NCBI RefSeq assembly: GCF_014646095.1 | Contig: NZ_BMMU01000024.1 | Coordinates: forward strand, 62,001-126,000 | Reading direction: 5' to 3' | DNA: 64,000 nt | Source of the DNA: Streptomyces lacrimifluminis | GTDB lineage: Bacteria > Actinomycetota > Actinomycetes > Streptomycetales > Streptomycetaceae | In this document: piece by piece, positions 34,615 to 42,813 of the stretch | Layout of the letters: each line of letters starts with the position of its first letter | Position numbering within the stretch: position 1 is the stretch's first letter | Position numbers and translations under genes: made by a program | Notes under the pieces: model-generated | The model's input: the letters and a program-made list of their open reading frames with translations, nothing else | Database searches by the model: none | Told to the model about the DNA's origin: nothing

Positions 34615-34640
34615 AAGGCCCGGGCCCCCGCCCGGGCCTT
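34615..34640 (+). terminator. Rho-independent-like terminator
   Basis: Arms AAGGCCCGGGC and GCCCGGGCCTT form an 11-bp perfect stem with a CCCC loop, and the 3' arm runs into TTTCTT. It lies about 85 bp after the preceding stop, beyond the tandem repeat. Confidence 0.85.
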
Positions 34641-34654
34641 TCTTCGGGCCTGGC

Positions 34655-34660
34655 TACTCT
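34655..34660 (+). promoter_or_regulatory. TACTCT -10-like box, leaderless layout
   Basis: TACTCT ends seven bases before the ATG of the small membrane protein gene, which has no ribosome binding site. Confidence 0.45.
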
Positions 34661-34667
34661 GGACCCC

Positions 34668-34850
34668 ATGGACTACGTCTCCGCGCTCGTGCCCCCCGTA
34701 GTGATGGCCGTGCTCTTCACCGCTGTGATCGTGACGATGGTGAAGAGTCAGGGCGGTGCCAACAAGGCCAAGGAGGACGCGGTCGTCGACGCCGCTCTCG
34801 CTTCGGCCGAGCACGCCCGGCAGGCCGGACAGGATCGCCCCGTTTCCTAG
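34668..34850 (+). CDS. Small single-span membrane protein
   Basis: The 60-residue product has one transmembrane helix at about residues 6-25 (ALVPPVVMAVLFTAVIVTMV) followed by a charged cytoplasmic tail with KSQGGANKAKEDAVVDAALASAEHA-like helical composition. A small protein with this layout occupies the same place in S. coelicolor as far as I recall. Function is unknown. Its own terminator upstream and a TACTCT box at leaderless spacing support independent transcription. Confidence 0.75.
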   Translation: MDYVSALVPPVVMAVLFTAVIVTMVKSQGGANKAKEDAVVDAALASAEHARQAGQDRPVS

Positions 34851-34916
34851 GTGTTTGGTGGTGAATGCGCACGTCCTTCGCGCTATTCACCGTTTCTCCC
34901 ACTAGTGTGCTGAGTT

Positions 34917-35393
34917 GTGCCTCGCCCATTGGGAGAACTCGAAGACGCGGTCATGACGCGGGTGTGGAAGTGGAACCGCCCGGTCACCGTTCGGGAAGTC
35001 CTGGAAGACCTTCGGCAGGAACGGTCCATCGCGTACACCACGGTGATGACCGTTCTGGACAATCTCCATCAGAAGGGCTGGGTCCGTCGCGAGGCGGAAG
35101 GCCGTGCCTATCGATATGAGGCGGTCTCCACCCGCGCCGCCTACTCGGCGGCGCTGATGAACGACGCGTGGTCCCAGAGTGACAACCCCGCCGCCGCTCT
35201 CGTCGCCTTCTTCGGCATGATGAGCGAAGAACAGCGGCTCGCCCTCAGGGATGCCGTTCACATCGTCGAAGGGCCGGAACAGGTCGAACGGTCCCAGCAG
35301 GTCGAACAGACCGAACAGACCGAACGGACCGAAGCCGCGGAACATACCGCCGACGAGAACCCCGCCTCGGTCCAGGACCCCACCGGGCGATAG
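34917..35393 (+). CDS. BlaI/MecI/CopY family winged-helix regulator
   Basis: The 158-residue protein has the BlaI DNA-binding domain: LGELEDAVMTRVWKWNRPVTVREVLEDL, then SIAYTTVMTVLDNLHQKGWVRRE, followed by the dimerisation helices MMSEEQRLALRDAV. The C-terminal 35 residues are a Gln/Glu/Thr-rich tail with repeated E-Q-T and E-R-T units. No BlaR1-like M56 peptidase gene is adjacent, so the usual proteolytic partner is elsewhere or absent. The GTG start lacks a ribosome site, and TAGTGT ends eight bases upstream. The argA-like gene follows 9 bp later. Confidence 0.9.
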   Translation: MPRPLGELEDAVMTRVWKWNRPVTVREVLEDLRQERSIAYTTVMTVLDNLHQKGWVRREAEGRAYRYEAVSTRAAYSAALMNDAWSQSDNPAAALVAFFGMMSEEQRLALRDAVHIVEGPEQVERSQQVEQTEQTERTEAAEHTADENPASVQDPTGR

Positions 35394-35402
35394 CGTCCGC
35401 TC

Positions 35403-35936
35403 ATGTCAGCGATCCGTCCCGAAGTCACAGCGAAAGCCATCACCGTCCGGCGGGCCAGGACCAGCGATGTCCAGGCCGTACGCGGACTCCTTGACTCGTT
35501 CGTCCGTGGCCGTATCCTGCTCGACAAAGCAACGGTGACGCTTTACGAGGACATCCAGGAGTTCTGGGTCGCGGAACGCGACGACAACGGTGAGGTCGTG
35601 GGGTGCGGTGCTCTCCATGTCATGTGGGAAGACCTCGCCGAAGTCCGCACTCTCGCCGTGAACCCCGACCTCAGAGGTTCCGGTGTAGGGCATCAGTTGC
35701 TGGAGAAGTTGCTGCAGACCGCCCGCTGGCTCGGTGTTCGTCGCGTTTTCTGTCTGACCTTTGAAGTGGACTTCTTCGGGAAGCACGGCTTCGTGGAGAT
35801 CGGTGAGACGCCTGTCGACACCGATGTCTACGCCGAGCTGCTGCGTTCCTATGACGAGGGTGTCGCGGAGTTCCTCGGTCTCGAACGAGTGAAACCGAAC
35901 ACCTTGGGCAACAGCCGGATGCTTCTGCATCTGTGA
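35403..35936 (+). CDS. argA: Amino-acid N-acetyltransferase (stand-alone GNAT NAGS type)
   Basis: The 177-residue protein closely resembles the short actinobacterial N-acetylglutamate synthase (M. tuberculosis Rv2747 type). Shared features are VRRARTSDVQAVRGLLD at the start, LLDKATVTLYEDIQEFWVAE, the acetyl-CoA loop DLRGSGVGHQLLEKLLQTAR, FGKHGFVEIGETPV and the ending PNTLGNSRMLLHL. The enzyme would acetylate glutamate to begin arginine synthesis. It lies 9 bp after the BlaI-like gene, so the two are probably cotranscribed, an unexplained pairing. Confidence 0.87.
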   Translation: MSAIRPEVTAKAITVRRARTSDVQAVRGLLDSFVRGRILLDKATVTLYEDIQEFWVAERDDNGEVVGCGALHVMWEDLAEVRTLAVNPDLRGSGVGHQLLEKLLQTARWLGVRRVFCLTFEVDFFGKHGFVEIGETPVDTDVYAELLRSYDEGVAEFLGLERVKPNTLGNSRMLLHL

Positions 35937-36006
35937 TCGGGCATCGGGCAATTCCCGTCGGTCGCCCTGCCCTGGTTCCCTATGTCCGAAACGCGCACGT
36001 TTCCGG

Positions 36007-36049
36007 CCCGGGGAAGGGAGGTCGGTCTCTCCCGGGGGTTTGTGTTTTT
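36007..36049 (+). terminator. Hairpin with T-rich tail after argA
   Basis: CCCGGG arms at 36007-36012 and 36031-36036 enclose a partly paired GGGAG/CTCT interior and are followed by GGTTTGTGTTTTT. The pairing is imperfect, but the T-rich tail is unusual in this GC-rich sequence. Confidence 0.5.
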
Positions 36050-36067
36050 CCGGCAAAAGCGGTTTGC

Positions 36068-36097
36068 TTTCCGATGTACTGCAGTACTGCATATAAC
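36068..36097 (+). promoter_or_regulatory. AT-rich lsr2 promoter with palindrome
   Basis: TATAAC (36092-36097) is a good -10 box, with TTTCCG about 18 bases upstream as a weak -35. Between them lies the 12-bp perfect palindrome GTACTGCAGTAC (36076-36087). This position would suit an operator. The region is markedly more AT-rich than its surroundings, which fits Lsr2 autoregulation, though that is inference. Confidence 0.5.
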
Positions 36098-36163
36098 AGG
36101 GGACGCGAATCGGCGGCGCACGCCGCGGCCTCGGCTCCCGAGTTATCGATGAAAGGAAATCCG

Positions 36164-36499
36164 GTGGCACAGAAGGTTCAGGTCCTTCTTGTCGACGACC
36201 TCGACGGCGGCGAGGCCGACGAGACCGTGACGTTCGCGTTGGACGGCAAGACGTACGAGATCGACCTCACGACTGCCAATGCCGACAAGCTTCGCGGTCT
36301 CCTCGACGCCTACGTCAAGGGCGGCCGTCGTACCGGAGGCCGTGCTTCGGGTGGGCGTGGAAAGGCGCGCGTCGCCGCCGGCGGCAGCCAGGACACCGCA
36401 CAGATCCGTGCCTGGGCGAAGGAGAACGGCCACGAGGTCAATGACCGCGGTCGTGTTCCCGCGTCCATTCGCGAGGCTTACGAGAAGGCCAACGGCTGA
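36164..36499 (+). CDS. lsr2: Lsr2 nucleoid-associated xenogeneic silencer
   Basis: Lsr2 binds AT-rich DNA and silences horizontally acquired and cryptic clusters. The 111-residue protein has the N-terminal oligomerisation domain (AQKVQVLLVDDLDGGEADETVTFALDGKTYEIDL), a Gly/Arg-rich linker (residues 54-70) and the C-terminal DNA-binding domain with the AT-hook-like RGR at 95-97. The GTG at 36164 follows GAAAGGA with eight-base spacing. Its 3' end overlaps the convergent gene's 3' end by 22 bp. It lies upstream of clpC, as in mycobacteria. Confidence 0.97.
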   Translation: MAQKVQVLLVDDLDGGEADETVTFALDGKTYEIDLTTANADKLRGLLDAYVKGGRRTGGRASGGRGKARVAAGGSQDTAQIRAWAKENGHEVNDRGRVPASIREAYEKANG

Positions 36500-37173
36500 G
36501 CGCTCGCGCGCCGCAGTCGGATGCGATGGCATTGCGTCGCCAGCGTGTCCACCAGCCGTACGAGATCGGGGGCGCCTCCGACGTCCCCCAGGGCCGACAT
36601 CGTCGGCAGCGGGATTTCCGTCCCGCACCCTGTTTCAGGGGGCCGCAGCCAGACAGCGGCCCCCTGCGGATTTCTCCGGCCCGGCACGTCGCCCGTACCG
36701 CCGGGAAATCCGGGAAGCGCGGGACGTGCGGGATGCCCCGGCGGCAGGGGTGCCTCGATGTGACCGCCCGTGCCGATCGCCTTCAGCTCCGGTGTGAGCC
36801 CGCCCCACTCCAGCCAGTCCAGCAGCCCCGGCAACTCGTCCGCGCTGCCCGCGGCCACCAGCAGCAGCATCCGGTCCCCGCACAGGGCCACCGGGGAACC
36901 CGGCGCTCGCGTCCGCGCCCGGTGGCTCAGCGCCGCGAAGCCCGCTTCGGCCGGCACGTCCAGCACGTCGAAGCGCAGACCCACGGCCAGTAACGGCGGA
37001 AGCCCCGAGGAGCCGGGACCGGGCACTGTCGCCCATCCCAGTTCGTTCTCGTACCAGCGGCGGACGTCACGGGTGACGTCACCGGTGGCATCGCTGCCGG
37101 CGTCGCTCGTGAGACCAGCGGACGTGTCGCCCGTATCAAGAGGGCGACGAGGAGGGGGGACCGTGGGGACCAT
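36478..37173 (-). CDS. Conserved protein, bifunctional primase/polymerase-like
   Basis: The 231-residue product begins with a low-complexity region, then RRWYENELGWATVPGPG, GLRFDVLDVPAEAGFAAL, GSPVALCGDRMLLLVAAGSADELPGLLDWLEWGG and GAAVWLRPP. This pattern resembles the N-terminal part of bifunctional DNA primase/polymerase (Prim-Pol) proteins. It matches a conserved Streptomyces gene next to lsr2 that I remember as SCO3374. It is shorter than a full Prim-Pol and the catalytic acidic residues are not evident, so enzymatic activity is doubtful. ATG 37173 has no ribosome site; starts further upstream are possible. Confidence 0.7.
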   Translation of the reverse strand: MVPTVPPPRRPLDTGDTSAGLTSDAGSDATGDVTRDVRRWYENELGWATVPGPGSSGLPPLLAVGLRFDVLDVPAEAGFAALSHRARTRAPGSPVALCGDRMLLLVAAGSADELPGLLDWLEWGGLTPELKAIGTGGHIEAPLPPGHPARPALPGFPGGTGDVPGRRNPQGAAVWLRPPETGCGTEIPLPTMSALGDVGGAPDLVRLVDTLATQCHRIRLRRASAQPLAFS

Positions 37174-37614
37174 GCCAAAGCCAACCGCCGGGAGAGGCCG
37201 CGAGTTACGCTGGGTGTCCACTCGGACGCGCAGAGTGCCGATTCCGGGGAGGCCCAGAGTAGTTCGGCGGCGCAAGGTTGTTCGCCCGTAGCGGAGGGAA
37301 CCCGTGCATCCGGCATGGAGTGTCGGTCCGTACGGGTAAGACATCCCTAGTGGGAGGGGGCGACACGCAGAAAAGGGCGTCTCACGTTCGCCATCGGCGT
37401 ACTGATAGTGAGGGTATCTCCCTGGCCTGCGGGAACATCGTCTCGCACGATCGGGTTGGAGCATATGTCGGCGTACGGGGTCAGGAGGCTGTGTTGGTTC
37501 TCGGTCCGGTGTCGGCAGTTGGAATGAGCGGTCCCCGCTTGCGGGACTAAGCTGCGGAAGGACAGGGAGGGGAGCGTCCCCTTACTGCCTGACCGCTCTG
37601 AGGAGCGATTAACG
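37174..37614. other. Divergent regulatory region upstream of clpC
   Basis: These 441 bp contain no gene I can defend; a 90-codon plus-strand frame (37278-37550) lacks a ribosome site and a recognisable product. It holds a ClgR-type box at 37386-37399 and a small hairpin near 37531-37548 (GTCCCCGC/GCGGGAC). The clpC Shine-Dalgarno is GAGGAG just before 37615. Confidence 0.55.
37386..37399 (+). promoter_or_regulatory. ClgR-type operator upstream of clpC
   Basis: GTTCGC-CATCG-GCG fits the GTTCGC-N5-GCG motif described for ClgR, the activator of clp and lon genes in Streptomyces. It lies 216 bp before the clpC start, in the only large gap that could hold the clpC promoter. Confidence 0.65.
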
Positions 37615-40143
<2,529 letters not shown>

Positions 40144-40202
40144 CCCTCCGGGGGTTCGCCTGAGGGTTGTGCCCGAGGTTCCGCCTGCGGGTACTGCCCG
40201 GA

Positions 40203-40242
40203 CGAGAGGGGCCGGTGCTGTGAAAAGCACCGGCCCCTCTCG
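40203..40242. terminator. Bidirectional terminator between clpC and the HAD phosphatase gene
   Basis: Arms 40203-40219 and 40226-40242 are complementary over 17 bp with a GTGAAA loop. It lies between two converging genes, 60 bp and 15 bp from their stop codons. Confidence 0.9.
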
Positions 40243-40256
40243 CGTGCCCTGACGAC

Positions 40257-40907
40257 CTACGACAGCTGGCCGTCGTAGTCCGGCAGCTTGTACGTCTTCT
40301 CCGCGTGGCCGCCCGACAGGTCGGTGGCGCTGTTGCCGATGTTGGCGATGATCGTGTAGCCCTTCGACTCGATGTCGACGCGCTGCGCGGTCTTGTAGTC
40401 GGCCACGTTCTTGAAGAGGTCGATCAGATTGCGGACGTACAGCCCGGTCACGTCGTAGCCGACGTGCGTGAGGTTGAACTGCGTGAAGGGCTTGATGATG
40501 TCCGGGCGCGCGGTGACGAAGAAGAGGGCGACGCCGTGCTCCTGGGCGTACTGGGCGACCTTCAGCACGGGTGCGTTGGCCGGCGAGGGGTAGCTGAACC
40601 CGTAGTCGGTCTCCAGGGTGGTGTTGTCGATGTCGAAGACGATCGCCTGCTTCTCGCCCTTGGAGGCGGCGGCTATGCGCTGCTTCAGATAGGGCAGGGC
40701 CTGGTCCATCACGGCCTGGCAGTCCCGCTGCCAGGTGGCGTAGTCGACGTCCTCGGCGGCGGCTGCCGACACGGACGCGGTGGCCGTGGCGGCCGTGGTG
40801 GTCGCGGCCTGGGCGGTGCCGGGGCCGGCCAGTGTCACCGCGGCGACCGCGGCGGCTGCGGTCAGGCCGATGCGGCGGGTCCAGGGCGTCCAGGAGCCTC
40901 TTGTCAT
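40257..40907 (-). CDS. Secreted HAD-superfamily (class B/IIIB) acid phosphatase-like protein
   Basis: The 216-residue product has a Sec signal peptide (Arg-rich start, hydrophobic core about residues 14-28, cleavage near TAQA-A). The mature domain carries the HAD motif DIDNTTLE (nucleophile D92, D94), a threonine motif in FFVTARPD, and an acidic motif around IGNSATDLSGG. It fits the subfamily IIIB acid phosphatases. The likely role is hydrolysis of phosphomonoesters outside the cell. ATG 40907 gives a sensible signal peptide, and AGAGGA lies about 12 bases upstream. Confidence 0.88.
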   Translation of the reverse strand: MTRGSWTPWTRRIGLTAAAAVAAVTLAGPGTAQAATTTAATATASVSAAAAEDVDYATWQRDCQAVMDQALPYLKQRIAAASKGEKQAIVFDIDNTTLETDYGFSYPSPANAPVLKVAQYAQEHGVALFFVTARPDIIKPFTQFNLTHVGYDVTGLYVRNLIDLFKNVADYKTAQRVDIESKGYTIIANIGNSATDLSGGHAEKTYKLPDYDGQLS

Positions 40908-41378
40908 CAGGGTGGGGGTCCTCTCACGTAGGGCCGTGCGGTACCAGGGCATGCAAATGTCAGGGACATGCTTGCGGGAGTGAGTGGCGCTGACGGGAAG
41001 GGCACATTACTCACGGGTAGCGGCGAGGTGCCAGTAGTCGGAGCGGGTTTATTCGGCCCACCGCCGGTCCCACGGCGGCGAGTTGTGCGCGTCACAGTCG
41101 TACGTGGATGGATCTTGCGGGCCGGTGACATGACGCACAGGCGAAATGTCCGTTACTAGGGTGATTAGTGGGTGAGGGTGCGGGTGAGTAGCGGTTTGTG
41201 AGGGGCGGTTGCCTTGGTTGCTTTGTCAAGAAGTGGGTAAATTTGTGGTCGTCTACGAACTTGCGTCGTAGATCGGGGGTTTGGGGATGGGCGGGGCCCG
41301 GGGGTACCAAGGGGTTGCCCATCCGGCGGGAACGCTCGTGCCGGGTGGCTTTTCTGTCCCCGTCCCCATGAGGTCTCG
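40908..41378. other. Intergenic region with structured leader before the M23 peptidase gene
   Basis: No gene is visible in these 471 bp. The right half looks like a transcribed leader: TAAATT at 41238-41243 could be a -10 box, followed by a hairpin TCTACGA-N7-TCGTAGA (41252-41272). A 10-bp bulged hairpin (41317-41349) followed by TTTT comes next, then the ribosome site. I could not match it to a known riboswitch. Confidence 0.5.
41317..41353 (+). promoter_or_regulatory. Possible attenuator hairpin in the leader of the M23 gene
   Basis: GCCCATCCGGC pairs with GCCGGGTGGC (one bulge, one G-U pair) and the 3' arm runs directly into TTTT, resembling an intrinsic terminator 25 bp before the start codon of the downstream gene. 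Confidence 0.45.
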
Positions 41379-41975
41379 ATGTTCCAGCGCGCCATCACCC
41401 CGTCCCGTGAGTCCCGTACGGCCCGTCTCTCCCGCGTCTCAGTTCTCGCCGCCGGCCTCGGGGCATCGCTCGTCCTGGGGACGGCCGGGGTCGCCGCTGC
41501 CGCCGAAAGCGGTGCGACGGGTGCCGTCCGGGTCCAGGTCGCCGCGAAGAAGGCCGCCTCCTGGGTGGACCCGGTCAAGAAGTACAGGCTCAGCGCCAGC
41601 TTCAACCAGGCCGGCACCATGTGGTCGTCCACCCACTCCGGCCAGGACTTCGCCGTGGCGAGCGGCACCAAGGTCGTCGCCGCGCACGGCGGCACCGTCG
41701 TCAAGGCCGGCGGCAACGGCGCCGGTGACGGGCCGGCGTACGGCAACGCCGTTGTCATCAAGCACGGCAACGGGACGTACTCGCAGTACGCCCATCTGTC
41801 GCGGATCAACGTGAAGGTCGGCCAGGTCGTGGCCACCGGGCAGCGCATCGCCCTGTCCGGCAACACGGGCAACTCCAGCGGGCCGCACCTGCACTTCGAG
41901 ATCCGTACGACGGCGAACTACGGGTCCGCCGTCGACCCCGTGGCCTTTCTGCGGGCCAAGGGCGTGACTGTCTAA
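41379..41975 (+). CDS. Secreted M23 family metallopeptidase
   Basis: The 198-residue protein has a signal peptide (residues 1 to about 42, with VLAAGLGASLVLGTAGVAAAA) and a lysostaphin-type M23 domain. Zinc ligands are expected at H86 and D90 (STHSGQDFA) and at H172 in PHLHFEI, with YSQYAHLS supplying the catalytic-region histidine. Such enzymes cut peptidoglycan cross-bridges or stems. GAGG precedes the ATG. The leader upstream is structured, and M23 genes in actinomycetes are sometimes riboswitch-controlled, so regulation by transcript folding is possible. Confidence 0.92.
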   Translation: MFQRAITPSRESRTARLSRVSVLAAGLGASLVLGTAGVAAAAESGATGAVRVQVAAKKAASWVDPVKKYRLSASFNQAGTMWSSTHSGQDFAVASGTKVVAAHGGTVVKAGGNGAGDGPAYGNAVVIKHGNGTYSQYAHLSRINVKVGQVVATGQRIALSGNTGNSSGPHLHFEIRTTANYGSAVDPVAFLRAKGVTV

Positions 41976-41979
41976 CTGG

Positions 41980-42015
41980 ATTGACCCGACTGACTCAATT
42001 GACCCGACTGGCCCG
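41980..42015. repeat. Short 18-bp-period repeat after the M23 stop
   Basis: ATTGACCCGACTG occurs at 41980-41992 and again at 41998-42010, giving a period of 18. The repeat starts five bases after the TAA stop. Confidence 0.7.
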
Positions 42016-42071
42016 GCTGCCTGTCCGCCCTGCCTGGGCGGTGTGTGACCGGGCCGGTCGGGGCGCTGCGG

Positions 42072-42659
42072 TTACGCGGGTCGTTCCGTGCCCTCGTGCG
42101 CCTGGGTCACGAGACCGATCGCGACCTCCAGGACCGCCTGGCGCTTCTCGTCCGCGTCGCCCGCGAGGTCCTGGAGCACGAACATCCCGGCGTGCAGCGT
42201 GAACATCGCGCTGATGCAGCGGACCTGGTCGACCAGGGGAGCGTCCGGGTCCATGATGATCTCCCGCATGCCGAGCAAGCGGGTCTTGAACATGTCGCCG
42301 ATGCTCAGGTCCCGTACCGTCGCCTGGTTCTCCTGCATGAAGCGGAAGAGGGGGGCGGCCTCGGTGAGCGCCTCGCTGTAGCGGCGTACGATCTCCTGCT
42401 TCGTGTCGAGGGTGTGCGGCTGCTGCCGGCCCCACTCGATCAGATCTTCGATCGGTTTCGTCAGGTCCTCGAACAGGCTGACGATGATCTCTTCCTTGGT
42501 CTTGAAGTGGTAGTAGAGCGCCGCCTTCGTGACGTCGAGGTGCTCGGCGATCTCCCGCAGTGAGGTCTTCTCGTAGCCCTGTTCGGCGAAGAGTTCGAGC
42601 GCCACGTCCTGGATGCGCTGACGGGTGTCCCCGCGTCGGCGCTGCTTGGTGCGGTCCAT
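42072..42659 (-). CDS. TetR family repressor divergent from an MFS exporter
   Basis: The 195-residue protein has the TetR N-terminal helix-turn-helix (RIQDVALELFAEQGYEKTSLREIAEHLDVTKAALYYHFKTKEEI) and an all-helical ligand domain. It is divergent from a DHA2-type exporter gene, the usual layout for a repressor of drug efflux. The intergenic region holds long inverted repeats suitable as operators. The ATG follows AGGAG with eight-base spacing. Confidence 0.95.
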   Translation of the reverse strand: MDRTKQRRRGDTRQRIQDVALELFAEQGYEKTSLREIAEHLDVTKAALYYHFKTKEEIIVSLFEDLTKPIEDLIEWGRQQPHTLDTKQEIVRRYSEALTEAAPLFRFMQENQATVRDLSIGDMFKTRLLGMREIIMDPDAPLVDQVRCISAMFTLHAGMFVLQDLAGDADEKRQAVLEVAIGLVTQAHEGTERPA

Positions 42660-42711
42660 GCCCGTACTCCTGCTTCCGCTGCTGAACCCTCGGGGGTGCC
42701 CTTGGGGAAAA

Positions 42712-42783
42712 ACTTACTTGACGCCCGGCTAGTTACGGGTCTAGCTTCCCCAGTGTAGTCAACTTGCCGGGCGGCAAGTAAGT
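42712..42783. promoter_or_regulatory. Inverted repeats between tetR and the MFS gene (probable TetR operator)
   Basis: ACTTACTTGACGCCCGGC (42712-42729) is the inverse complement of 42766-42783 at 17 of 18 positions, separated by 36 bp. The right arm overlaps a compact palindrome ACTTGCC-GGGC-GGCAAGT (42762-42779). The compact palindrome is the best single operator candidate, 34 bp before the MFS start. Confidence 0.75.
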
Positions 42784-42813
42784 AGGAGTGCGCGGGGAAG
42801 TGGGGCGGAGACG

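Noticed and set aside
37278..37550. A small 90-codon gene upstream of clpC
   Set aside because: No ribosome site or family resemblance, atypical composition, and it spans a ClgR-type box and likely promoter.
41230..41378. ydaO-type cyclic di-AMP riboswitch upstream of the M23 gene
   Set aside because: The conserved CAGCTAACC-like and GAATC elements that I remember for the ydaO consensus are not present. Only a hairpin leader remains supportable.
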